The notes under the pieces: model-generated | The model's input: only the letters and a program-made list of their open reading frames with translations | Told to the model about the DNA's origin: nothing | The model's database searches: none | Shown: piece by piece, positions 1 through 8,731 of the stretch | Numbering within the stretch: the first letter of the stretch is position 1 | How the letters are laid out: the number at the start of each line of letters is the position of its first letter | Position numbers and translations under genes: made by a program | From: DATBIO01 sp036556965 | Lineage (GTDB): Bacteria; Acidobacteriota; Vicinamibacteria; Fen-336 | DNA: 10,914 bases | Assembly (NCBI GenBank): GCA_036556965.1 | Contig: DATBIO010000251.1 | Coordinates: 1-10,914, forward strand | Direction: 5' to 3'

Positions 1-252
1 GTCGTAGCGGTAGGACGCGAAGCGCGACTCGCGCGCGCCGGCGGGAGGGGGCAGGAAGGCGGCACCGGCCGCGCCCGTGGCCGCGGCCGCGTCCTCCGGC
101 TCTCTCTCGTCGGGGTAGCCGTAGCGGATCAGCGCGCCGCCGAGCTCCGTCTGCGAGTAGGTCCAGGCCCAGCCGGCCAGGTCGGGGCCGGGCGGACCCG
201 CGCAGGCGCAGCAGGCGACGGCGAGCAGAAGGGAACCCAGGAGGCCGCGCAT
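1..252 (-). CDS. Putative lipoprotein of unknown function, 3' end cut by window edge
   Basis: The first 84 residues of a gene start with ATG at 252, sharing one base with the dipeptidase stop. The N-terminus is MRGLLGSLLLAVACCACAGP, a short hydrophobic signal followed by a cysteine cluster (C14, C15, C17), as in lipoprotein signal peptides, though the residue three before C14 is Ala and not the usual Leu/Val. The mature part begins with a Trp/Tyr-rich stretch (AGWAWTYSQTE), then GGALIRYGYPDE and an alanine-rich linker. I do not recognise the family. The coupling suggests it is made together with the dipeptidase and acts at the envelope, which is inference. Confidence 0.7.
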   Translation of the reverse strand, partial: MRGLLGSLLLAVACCACAGPPGPDLAGWAWTYSQTELGGALIRYGYPDEREPEDAAAATGAAGAAFLPPPAGARESRFASYRYD

Positions 253-1424
253 CAGCGCTCGGGCAGCACCGCGCGGAGCACGCGCACGACGTTGCCGCCG
301 AGCACCTTGCGGATCTGCGCCTCGGAGAGGCCGTCGCCCTGCATCTGCTGCGTGAGCGCGGCGAGCTGGCTGGTGTCGAAGCCGACCGTGGTGGCGCCGT
401 CGTAGTCGGAGCCGAGCCCCACGTGATCGTCGCCCACCAGCGAGACCACGTGCTTGATGGCCGCCACCACCTGGCGCGGCTCGCGCCCGCAGACCGCCGT
501 CTCCCAGTAGCCAATCCCGATCACACCGCCGCCCGCCGCGATCGCGCGCACGTGCTCGTCGGAGAGCGTGCGCTCGCTGGGGCAGGTGCCCTTCACGCCG
601 CCGTGCGAGACCACGACCGGCCGCGTGGCCATGGCCAGCGCGTCCGCGATCGTGCGCGGGGAGGCGTGGGCGAGGTCGAGCAGGACGCGCCGCTCCTCCA
701 GCCGGCGCACCAGGGCGCGGCCCTTCGCGGTGAGGCCGCCCTTGGCCACGCCGTGCGCGGAGCCCGCCCAGTCCGTGTCGAAGAAGTGCGTGGGCGCCAT
801 CATGCGGAAGCCGGCGTCGAACAGCGCGTCCACCGCGGCCAGGTCGCCCTCCAGCGCGTGCGCGCCCTCGAGGCCGAGGACGCCGGCGGTCGTCTCCGGC
901 GCCCTGCGCCGCCGCTCGAGGTAGCGCCCGACGTCGTCCCGCGTGCGCAGGACGGTGAGGCGTCCGTCCGACCGGCGGGCGGCCGCGTCGAGCCGCCCGG
1001 CCAGGTAGAGGGCCCGCTCGCGCAGGCTCCCCCACGTCCGCGGCGGCCAGCGCTGGACGAGGGCGAGCGGGGTGATCATGTCCGTGCGGTCGTCGTTCCT
1101 CGTGATGTTGAGGCCGCGCGGTGTCTTGGTGACGACGGTGAAGGCCTCGATGGCGACGTTCCCCTCGACCAGGCGCGGCACGTCGACGTGGCCGCGCGGG
1201 GACCGGTCGAGCAGGTCGCGCCCCCAGAGCAGCGAGTCCGCGTGCAGGTCCACGATGGTCAGGCGGCGGTGGAGGGCGAGGGCGCGCGCGGACGGCGAGG
1301 CGCGCGGGCGCGGCACGACCTCGTTGTAGTGACGCTCGACCAGCGCCGGCGCGGCCAGCAGGCAAGCGGCGAGAAGCAGGACGAGGACGAGGAGGACGCC
1401 GAAGGCACCCCGGCGGCGGGTCAC
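252..1424 (-). CDS. Membrane dipeptidase, peptidase family M19 (renal dipeptidase-like)
   Basis: This 390-residue zinc amidohydrolase-fold enzyme belongs to a family that cleaves dipeptides, often including D-amino acid or dehydro forms. The zinc ligands match the family: H61-x-D63 (DLHAD), E186 (GLEGAH), H253 (LAHAS) and H274 (VSHGG), with the catalytic Asp as D340 in GLGSDYDG. The N-terminus has a basic RRR and a hydrophobic stretch (8-29) with a possible lipobox LAAC (C21). The protein may therefore be a lipoprotein, or simply be held by a signal anchor, since hydrophobic residues continue after the cysteine. It should act outside the cytoplasmic membrane. GTG at 1424 is chosen for the 4-base overlap with the methyltransferase stop; the frame upstream is that gene's shadow. 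The stop shares one base with the next ATG (TGATG). Confidence 0.93.
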   Translation of the reverse strand: MTRRRGAFGVLLVLVLLLAACLLAAPALVERHYNEVVPRPRASPSARALALHRRLTIVDLHADSLLWGRDLLDRSPRGHVDVPRLVEGNVAIEAFTVVTKTPRGLNITRNDDRTDMITPLALVQRWPPRTWGSLRERALYLAGRLDAAARRSDGRLTVLRTRDDVGRYLERRRRAPETTAGVLGLEGAHALEGDLAAVDALFDAGFRMMAPTHFFDTDWAGSAHGVAKGGLTAKGRALVRRLEERRVLLDLAHASPRTIADALAMATRPVVVSHGGVKGTCPSERTLSDEHVRAIAAGGGVIGIGYWETAVCGREPRQVVAAIKHVVSLVGDDHVGLGSDYDGATTVGFDTSQLAALTQQMQGDGLSEAQIRKVLGGNVVRVLRAVLPER

Positions 1425-2050
1425 ACCCGCAGCGCCACCGCCACCCCGTCCCGTGTCGGGTCGATGACGGGCAGGAACCCCTTGTGGGCGAAGAGGCGCC
1501 GCGTGAACTCCTTCACCCCGCGCGTGGCCGGGGAGCCGTCGTCCTCGCCCTCCAGCACGCGCCCCGACCAGAGCACGTTGTCGGTGATGAAGAGGCCGCC
1601 CGGACGGAGGCGGGCGTGCGCCAGCTCCACCGTCTCGGGGTAGCCGTCCTTGTCGATGTCGTTGTAGACCACGTCCCAGGTGCCCCCCACGCGGCGCAGG
1701 GCGGCGGCGGCCTCCTCGCGGTGGTAGGTCACGCGGTCCCACAGCCCCGCGCGGCGGAGGAAGCCCTCGGCCAGGCGCACGTTCTCCTCGGACAGCTCCG
1801 TGCAGTGGACCTCGCCCTCCCCGTCCATGGCCCGCGCGAAGTGGTAGGCCGAGTAGCCGTACCCGGAGCCCAGCTCGAAGACGCGCCGCGCCCGGATGGC
1901 CCGCACGAGGACCTGCAGGTGCCGGCCCACCAGGGGCCCGACGATGGGGAACCCGCGCTCCGCGGCCAGCGCCTCCATCTCGCGCTGGACGGGGTCGCCC
2001 TCCTCGTAGAGGCGCCGCAGGTAGTCCTCGATCTCGGGGGCGACGATCAC
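1421..2050 (-). CDS. Class I SAM-dependent O-methyltransferase (catechol/caffeoyl-CoA OMT-like family)
   Basis: This soluble methyltransferase of about 209 residues resembles the metal-dependent O-methyltransferase family 3. The SAM-binding motif I is FELGSGYGYSA (58-68), followed by an acidic residue at the end of strand 2 (CTELSEEN, E85). Metal-binding positions match D131 in NDIDKDGY and D157-N158 in TDNVLWSG. The usual substrates are catechols or related hydroxylated aromatics; the actual one is unknown here. I chose GTG at 2050 because GAAGGG lies six bases upstream and the protein then begins, like its relatives, with APEIEDYL. ATG at 2077 would add nine residues but has only a GGAAGT directly against it. 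The 52 bases before the gene (2051-2102) show no clear promoter. The stop overlaps the dipeptidase start by 4 bases (GTGA). Confidence 0.88.
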   Translation of the reverse strand: MIVAPEIEDYLRRLYEEGDPVQREMEALAAERGFPIVGPLVGRHLQVLVRAIRARRVFELGSGYGYSAYHFARAMDGEGEVHCTELSEENVRLAEGFLRRAGLWDRVTYHREEAAAALRRVGGTWDVVYNDIDKDGYPETVELAHARLRPGGLFITDNVLWSGRVLEGEDDGSPATRGVKEFTRRLFAHKGFLPVIDPTRDGVAVALRV

Positions 2051-2102
2051 GGGTTGCCCTTCATGGCGCCCCAGCATACTTCCGTACGCGTCCCGCCACC
2101 GG

Positions 2103-4028
2103 TCAGGGCAGGGCCACCAGCACGTCGCCGCCGCCGCGCCACAGCAGGCGAGCGCCGCTCTTCAGCAGCCACGCGGTCGCCCGCGGCCCTTCTCCGAGGC
2201 GCCACGCCTCCTCGTGCACGATCGCGTGCGTGGCCCCCGAGTCCCGCGCGGCCTGCCAGGCCCGGGCCGGGTCTTCCCAGGGCCGCGCCAGGACCGCGCG
2301 CAGCCCCCCATACCGCGGCGGCTCCCAGCCGCTGTGGCCGTTCACCAGGCGGTGGCCATGGTGGAGGGCGTAGAACATGTGCTGCACGTCGTAGGGAGGC
2401 GCGCCGAGGGGAAGCTCCAGCAGCACGGCGGGCGGGGCGAGGGCGCGGGCCGCGTGGTACACCGCCGGCGCCCTCTCCCCCACGTGCAGCGGGGCCGGCG
2501 CCCGGCGCAGGCCGGCCATCCGCGCCGTCTCGTTGACGCCGATGGGAACGGCCGCCGATTCGATCAGGAAGGCGAGCGTGGCCAGCCCCAGCAGGGCACG
2601 GCCGCGACGGCCGTGGGCGGCCAACAGGGCCGCGCCGTAGCCGGCGAGGACGGCGAGGAAGAGCGTCCCCACCATGGCGAAGCGCGCGGGGACGCGGAGG
2701 CCGTCGAAGCCCGGTACGAAGCGGTACAGGACGCCGTAGACGCTGGGGGCTCCGATCGCGCGCCCCCCCGAGCGCACGGTGGGGCCGAGCGACGACCAGA
2801 AGGCGAGGAGGGCGGCGGCGGCGAAGAAGAAGAGGGGAGAGCGCCAGGCGCCCCGCGCGAACGCCCGCGCCCGCGGCCACGTCGCCAGGAGCACGGCCAG
2901 GCCCAGCACGCAGACGGCCACGGGCCGGCCCACGCTGCGCAGCCCGAGCAGGGGTACGGCGGCGGAGACGACGCGGCCGAGGCCGGCCAGGACCAGCAGC
3001 CCGCCCAGCGCGTACAGGCCGACCACGGCCGCCACCGCGGCCACCACGCGGGGGTGCCGCGGACCCGGAGCCGCCACCGCCGGCCAGGTGCGGCGCACCG
3101 CCGCGGCCAGGGCCAGCGCGACGAGGAGGACGGGGACCAGGCCCGGATAAAGGGCGCCCTCGAAGCCGTCGTGCGTCCTCAGCACCGGTCCCAGCAGGCG
3201 CAGCCGCTCCGGGGCGGTAACGAAGGAGGCGACGTCGGCGGAGAAGGACTCGACCTCCGGCCGCGAACGGACGAGCACGCCCCGCGCGCGCAGCTCGCGG
3301 TACGGCTCCAGGAAGGGCAGGGTGGCGGCGACGCTGGCGGCACCGGCGAGGATCAGGCACGCCCACCTCCGGCGGTCCCGCAGCTGCCCGCGCGCCGCCA
3401 TCTCGTGCAGCGCGTAGAGAGGCACGAAGGGCGCGAAGAACAGCAGCAGGTAGCCGCTGGAGAGGCCCTGGACGGCGAGGGCGGCCGCGGCCAGGGCCAG
3501 GGGTGCTCGCCTCCCGGAGGCGAGGTGGCGGCGGAGGCCGAGGAGGACCAGGGGCAGCCATTGCGAGGAGAGGATCTGCACGTGGGACAGCTGCTCGACC
3601 CGGTAAGGTGAGAAGGCGTAGACGAGCCCGCCCACGAAGGCGCCGCCGCTCGAGCCCGTGAGGTCGCGCAGGAGCAGGAAGGCGAAGAGCCCCGACAGGA
3701 CGAAGGTCGACAGGAACACGAGGTTGTAGCCGAGGATCGGGTTGCCCGTGAGGGCCAGGACGGGCACGAGGGGAACGGATTGGGCCAGGAAGTGCTCGGA
3801 GTAGGCGAGGGTCAGGGGCTCGGGATGGAAGATGCCCGCGTCCCACAGCCCGCGCAGGGCGAGCGGACCGCCCACGACGGCCTCCCCGAGGCGCGCCGCG
3901 TTGCGGCCCATGATCCAGCAGCTGAACACGGGATCGCCGAGGTCGCCGGGGATGTCGCGGCCGAGGCCGCGCGCCACCGGCCACGTCAGGAGCACGGTCA
4001 GCGCGCAGTAGGCCGCCCCCGCGAGCAG
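2103..4028 (-). CDS. Large polytopic membrane protein, GT-C glycosyltransferase-like, function unknown
   Basis: This is an integral membrane protein of about 640 residues with some eleven to twelve hydrophobic segments and a C-terminal soluble part. Just after the first helix it has an acidic loop (GDLGDPVFSCW; D29, D32 in my numbering) in the position where GT-C lipid-linked sugar transferases carry their catalytic Asp motif. IFHPEPLTLAYSEH and, near the end, LLELPLG and LVNGHSGWEPPRY are stretches I associate with a widespread uncharacterised GT-C-like family. The substrate is unknown and transfer activity is inference. The start is unclear: no ATG, GTG or TTG precedes the first helix in a sensible place. 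CTG at 4028 with a weak AAGAG is my working choice. GTG at 3995 would truncate helix 1, and the frame stays open upstream through the protease gene, whose GGAGGGG at its end may serve this gene. It ends in TGA. Confidence 0.65.
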   Translation of the reverse strand: MLAGAAYCALTVLLTWPVARGLGRDIPGDLGDPVFSCWIMGRNAARLGEAVVGGPLALRGLWDAGIFHPEPLTLAYSEHFLAQSVPLVPVLALTGNPILGYNLVFLSTFVLSGLFAFLLLRDLTGSSGGAFVGGLVYAFSPYRVEQLSHVQILSSQWLPLVLLGLRRHLASGRRAPLALAAAALAVQGLSSGYLLLFFAPFVPLYALHEMAARGQLRDRRRWACLILAGAASVAATLPFLEPYRELRARGVLVRSRPEVESFSADVASFVTAPERLRLLGPVLRTHDGFEGALYPGLVPVLLVALALAAAVRRTWPAVAAPGPRHPRVVAAVAAVVGLYALGGLLVLAGLGRVVSAAVPLLGLRSVGRPVAVCVLGLAVLLATWPRARAFARGAWRSPLFFFAAAALLAFWSSLGPTVRSGGRAIGAPSVYGVLYRFVPGFDGLRVPARFAMVGTLFLAVLAGYGAALLAAHGRRGRALLGLATLAFLIESAAVPIGVNETARMAGLRRAPAPLHVGERAPAVYHAARALAPPAVLLELPLGAPPYDVQHMFYALHHGHRLVNGHSGWEPPRYGGLRAVLARPWEDPARAWQAARDSGATHAIVHEEAWRLGEGPRATAWLLKSGARLLWRGGGDVLVALP

Positions 4029-4078
4029 CGCGCTCTTCGCGGGGCGGGTCCGGCGCGCGGCGGCCCCCGTGTCCGCCG

Positions 4079-4864
4079 CTAGCGCCCCTCCGGCGCGGCG
4101 GGCGGGCCCGCGCCGAGGGAGGGCCTGGTCGCCAGCCAGGCGCCGAGGGCGAGGAGCACGGCCGCGCTGATGGCCATCGGCCAGTGGCTGCCGGCGAAGC
4201 GCGGGAGGAACGGGATGGCCTCCGCCCAGGCGTTCACCGACTGGTGGAACAGGTGCGGGAGGAGCACGCTGCCGCCGCTCCCGTTGAAGAGGCTGGTCAG
4301 GACCAGGGCCACCGGGATGACGGTCAGCACGAAGAGGAGCGGGGTGGTGCCGCCGGGATGGCCCCCCTTCATGAAGAAGTACGGGGCGTGGAAGACGGTC
4401 CACAACGCGCCCAGCACGAGGGTGGCGCGCAGGGGAGTCCAGCGCGCCTGCATCCGGGGCAGCACGTAGCCGCGCCAGGCGAGCTCCTCGGTGTTGAGCA
4501 GGAGGTACACGAGGAAGGTGGGGAGGAAGGCGGCGGCGAAGCGCGGGAAGGCGGTGACGTCGCGGTCGAGACGGCCGAGGGCGTGCGCGGCCGCGCTCGA
4601 GGCCCAGATGACGAGGGGCGGGCCCAGGAGGGCGCCCGCCCAGAGCGCGGCGGGGGCGCGCCAGCGGAGGAGGCGCCGCAGGAGGTCCCGCGCGCCCGGC
4701 CATCCGCCGTTGACGGCGGCGGCCGCCACCGCCACCAGCCCCGGAGCCACCAGGAGGACCTGAAGCAGCTTCACCCATCCGGGCACCGCGGCCGCGCCTC
4801 GCCACGAGGCGAGGATCTGCGGGACCACGGACGGCCAGGAGAGCGCGAAGATCAGCGCGACCAC
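4079..4864 (-). CDS. CPBP-family intramembrane glutamic protease (CAAX-like/Abi)
   Basis: This polytopic membrane protein of 261 residues has the three motifs of the CPBP (CAAX protease and bacteriocin-processing, Abi) family: E126-E127-x-x-x-R131 (EELAWRG), F158-H159 (FHAP) and H207-x-x-x-N211. These are the catalytic glutamates and the metal/water-positioning residues of Rce1-like intramembrane proteases, and all are present. The substrate is unknown; the gene follows coxD but no functional tie is evident. The start is uncertain. The GTG at 4864 is the first standard start in frame and has no ribosome binding site, while the open frame continues back to the coxD stop. A rare start (for example ATC at 4909, after a distant GGAGG) would add about 15 residues including RLSLWAV. 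The stop TAG lies next to GGAGGGG, which probably serves the following gene. Confidence 0.85.
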   Translation of the reverse strand: MVALIFALSWPSVVPQILASWRGAAAVPGWVKLLQVLLVAPGLVAVAAAAVNGGWPGARDLLRRLLRWRAPAALWAGALLGPPLVIWASSAAAHALGRLDRDVTAFPRFAAAFLPTFLVYLLLNTEELAWRGYVLPRMQARWTPLRATLVLGALWTVFHAPYFFMKGGHPGGTTPLLFVLTVIPVALVLTSLFNGSGGSVLLPHLFHQSVNAWAEAIPFLPRFAGSHWPMAISAAVLLALGAWLATRPSLGAGPPAAPEGR

Positions 4865-4917
4865 GGCCCAGAGGGAGAGCCGCTCCGTCGCGGGCGCGGG
4901 GCCCCTGATCGGCGCGG

Positions 4918-5292
4918 CTACCTGTCCTCCAGCACCATCGTCTCCCCGGGGCGGCCCGCGGGGTTGACGCGGCTCCGGCTCGCGTAGTCCGCGGCCGTGC
5001 CCACGATGAGGTGGAAGAGCCAGAAGATCCCCGCGGCCACCGCCAGGCGCACCAGCTTGCCGCTGTACTTCACGTGCATGAAGAACAGGATGACGAGGGT
5101 GGCCTTGGTGACGGCGATGGCCAGGGCCAGCGGGGTGTTCACCGCCCCCAGGTCGATGTGCGCCGTCCAGACGGTGACCCCCGTCAGCACGAGGAGGGCC
5201 GCGAAGACGGCCAGGTACACGCCGACCGGCACCACGTGCTCGCTGTACTCGTGCTGCTCGGCGTCCTGGGTCGGCTCGAGCTCGTGCGCCAT
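4918..5292 (-). CDS. coxD: Cytochrome c oxidase subunit IV (caa3-type prokaryotic family)
   Basis: This 124-residue protein has three membrane helices (~23-43, 54-75, 80-102). Its middle part, KATLVILFFMHVKYSGKL (63-80), is characteristic of the small bacterial subunit IV found with caa3 oxidases. A charged, histidine-containing N-terminus precedes the first helix and a polar tail follows the third. Its role in the enzyme is structural or assembly-related, not catalytic. The ATG at 5292 overlaps the coxC stop by one base (TGATG). The upstream extension of this frame is coxC read out of frame. This is the last recognisable oxidase gene. A 53-base gap follows before the first standard start codon of the protease gene, with no hairpin-plus-T-tract terminator in it, so transcription may continue. 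Confidence 0.93.
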   Translation of the reverse strand: MAHELEPTQDAEQHEYSEHVVPVGVYLAVFAALLVLTGVTVWTAHIDLGAVNTPLALAIAVTKATLVILFFMHVKYSGKLVRLAVAAGIFWLFHLIVGTAADYASRSRVNPAGRPGETMVLEDR

Positions 5293-5949
5293 CACGCGAT
5301 GAGGTAGAGGAGGGGGAAGAGGAAGATCCACACGATGTCCACGAAGTGCCAGTAGAGCCCCGTCATCTCCACCGGCGTGTGGTACTCGCGGGAGAAGCGC
5401 CCGCGCCAGGCCATCCAGGCCATCCAGGCCAGGATGGGGATTCCGATCACCATGTGCAGGGCGTGCAGGCCGGTCATGGCGAAGTAGAGCGAGTAGAAGA
5501 TCTCGGCCGCGCGCGTGTGGAGGCCGTCCCACTGGAAGTGCGCGCCGGGCACCAGGTGGTGCCGGAACTTGTCGCCGTACTCCACCACCTTCACCCCGAG
5601 GAAGACGCCGCCCAGGGCGATGGTGGCCAGGAGGTAGCCGGCGGTCGTCCGGTTGTGTCCCAGGGCGGCCGCGTGCACGCCCATGGCCATGGTGAGGCTG
5701 CTGCCGATGAGCACGACGGTGTTGAAGGCGCCGAGCTTCCAGTCGAGGTGATGCGAGGCCTCCGCGAAGCCCGGGGAGTACAGGGCGCGGTAGACGGTGT
5801 AGGCCAGGAACAGCCCGCCGAAGAACATGATCTCCTGGGCCAGGAACAGCCACATGCCCAGCGAGCTCGCGTCCTTCTGCGACGTGAGGTCGGTGAAGTG
5901 GTGGGCCAGCCGCGGGTGATGGGCGGCGTCGTGGGCGGGCAGCGCGGTC

Positions 5950-5957
<8 letters not shown>
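5292..5957 (-). CDS. coxC: Cytochrome c oxidase subunit III
   Basis: This 221-residue polytopic protein of the haem-copper oxidase subunit III family stabilises subunit I and its proton uptake path. It appears to have five membrane helices, the short bacterial form without the first two helices of the seven-helix type. Family signatures are AQEIMFFGGLFLAY (~40-53), the MTGLHALHMVIG helix late in the protein, and the C-terminal YWHFVDIVWIFLFPLLYL. The start is TTG at 5957, supported by GAGGTGG just upstream. This gives an 8-base overlap with the coxA stop. The stop shares one base with the coxD ATG (TGATG), so coxA-coxC-coxD are probably translated in a coupled way. A triplicated 9-base unit inside the gene encodes an AWMAWMAW helix segment. 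Confidence 0.96.
5406..5432. repeat. Three tandem copies of a 9-base unit inside coxC
   Basis: The plus-strand unit CCAGGCCAT occurs at 5406-5414 and 5415-5423, with a third copy at 5424-5432 that differs in the last base. It stays in frame and encodes repeated Ala-Trp-Met in a membrane helix of CoxC. It is probably a replication-slippage product tolerated by the helix. Confidence 0.75.
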
Positions 5958-7613
<1,656 letters not shown>

Positions 7614-7617
<4 letters not shown>

Positions 7618-8606
7618 CGCGCTCCCTCCGCGGCGCTCGCCCCCGCTCCCGCCGCGGGCGGGGTGGCGCGGCCGGCGGGCGCCTTCAGCGTCTGGATGTA
7701 GGCGATGAGCTGCATCAGCCCTTCCTCGCTCACCAGACCCTGGTACGTCGGCATGATGGGCTGGTAGCCGGCGACCACCTTGGCCGCGGGGTTCACGATC
7801 GACTCGCGGACGTAGGTCTCGTCCGCCTGCACGGTGGCGCCGTTGGCCAGCCGTACCGTGCCGCCGAACAGGCCATCGAGGACGGGGCCCCGCCCGGCGC
7901 TGTCGGCGCGGTGGCAGGTCTGGCAGCCCAGCTCCGCGAAGCGCCGCTCGCCCGCCGCGGAGAGCGATCCGCCGGCGGCGCCGCCCGCCAGCCAGGCCTG
8001 GAAGGCCGCCGGCTCCATCACCACCACGGAGCCGATCATGCCCGAGTGCTTGGTCCCGCAGTACTCCGCGCAGAAGAGGTGGTAGCGTCCGGGACGCGTG
8101 GCCTCGAACCACATGGTGCTGTAGCGGCCGGGCAGCACGTCCTTCTTCATGCGGAAGGCGGGGACGTAGAAGCTGTGGATGACGTCCTCCGACGTCATGG
8201 TGAGCTTCACGGGCACCCCCACGGGCACGTGCAGCTCGTTGATCTCGCGCTGGCCGGTCAGGTGCTGGGTCTTCCACATCCACCGCTTCCCCACCACGTA
8301 GATCTCCATGGCCCCGGGGGGCACGCGGTTCATGGCGAAGAAGATCTCGGTGGCCCACACGAAGACGAAGAGCACGATGCCCAGCGGGATCAGGCTCCAG
8401 GTCAGCTCCAGGGCGGTGGAGCCGAGGATGGCGGGAGGACGCTCGTCCTCCGATCGCCGGCGGAACCTGACGGCGAAGCCGACCACCAGCACCGCGATGA
8501 GGACGGAGAAGAAGGTGCCGATCGCGAGCAGGAAGACGTAGAGCGCGTCCACCCGCCCGGCCATGGTGGAGGCCTGGTCCGGCCACAGCGGGAGCTCGCG
8601 AAACAT
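7614..8606 (-). CDS. coxB: Cytochrome c oxidase subunit II with fused cytochrome c domain (caa3 type)
   Basis: This 330-residue subunit accepts electrons at the CuA centre. Two membrane helices (~21-43 and 68-90) are followed by a periplasmic cupredoxin domain. The CuA ligands are complete: H144, then C179, E181, C183, H187 and M190 in CAEYCGTKHSGM. A C-terminal class I cytochrome c domain carries CQTCH (228-232) and a likely axial methionine, M285 in PIMPTYQG. This is the hallmark of caa3-type oxidases, in which the fused haem c takes electrons from cytochrome c or directly from alternative complex III. The ATG at 8606 lies about 12 bases after GGAGGG; M15 (8564) is a possible alternative but has no good ribosome site. 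The stop overlaps the coxA start by 4 bases (GTGA). Unlike its neighbours, this gene is separated from the gene before it by a structured 125-base gap. Confidence 0.96.
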
Positions 8607-8611
8607 CCCTT

Positions 8612-8630
8612 AGGCGCGCCCTCCGGGCGC
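8612..8630. repeat. 19-base direct repeat, copy B (upstream of coxB)
   Basis: This is a perfect match to 8740-8758. On the minus strand it reads into TAA at 8612-8610, GGG and then the coxB ATG at 8606. In the frame of the SCO tail this copy would encode APGGRA followed by that TAA stop. It therefore looks like the original 3' end of the SCO gene, now separated from the gene body. Confidence 0.85.
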
Positions 8631-8631
8631 G
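8615..8631 (-). promoter_or_regulatory. Hairpin containing the coxB ribosome binding site
   Basis: CGCGCCC (8615-8621) and GGGCGCG (8625-8631) are exact complements around a 3-base loop. On the transcribed strand the loop plus one arm read GGAGGG (8624-8619), the only good Shine-Dalgarno match for the coxB ATG, about 12 bases upstream of it. Folding would partly hide the ribosome binding site. That this regulates coxB is inference. Confidence 0.5.
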
Positions 8632-8731
8632 ACGACCTGGCGTCCGCGAGCCGGCGAAGTCGCCAAGACCGCGCTCGCCGGGAGGGAATCCCGGCTCGCG
8701 AAGGCGTGCCCGGCCACGCGGGCGCCCGTTC

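Larger units (their letters stand above)
8607..8731 (-). other. Structured intergenic segment between SCO gene and coxB
   Basis: These 125 bases are the only sizeable gap in the respiratory operon; all other junctions from actF to coxD overlap. The segment is full of inverted repeats: CGCGAGCCGG at 8645-8654 with its exact complement at 8691-8700; GCCGGGA/TCCCGGC at 8677-8683 and 8689-8695 around a 5-base loop; GCGTG/CACGC at 8704-8708 and 8715-8719; and the hairpin at 8615-8631. No T-tract follows any stem in the transcribed direction, so an ordinary intrinsic terminator is not supported. I see no convincing -35/-10 pair. It may be a short palindromic (REP- or MITE-like) insertion or an mRNA processing/stability element. 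Confidence 0.6.

Noticed and set aside
423..1643. Long open frame on the plus strand (about 400 codons)
   Set aside because: It lies antisense to the M19 dipeptidase, with an Arg/Ala/His-rich composition and no recognisable domain. Such frames arise from very high GC at codon position three.
2214..3611. Plus-strand open frame opposite the GT-C-like gene
   Set aside because: It is low-complexity (Gln/Gly/Arg-rich) and antisense to a gene with clear membrane helices and family-like motifs.
2103..4805. A 900-residue version of the GT-C-like protein starting in the protease gene
   Set aside because: The first ~240 residues are Arg/Pro-rich shadow sequence of the CPBP protease frame. The membrane protein begins near 4082-3995.
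4079..4864. CPBP protease as part of an anti-phage or bacteriocin immunity system
   Set aside because: The Abi name of the family is suggestive, but no toxin, bacteriocin peptide, restriction or phage-related gene is nearby. The neighbours are housekeeping or envelope genes.
4865..4917. Possible terminator or promoter between coxD and the protease gene
   Set aside because: There is a GGGGCCCC palindrome but no loop, no T-tract and no convincing -10/-35 pair.
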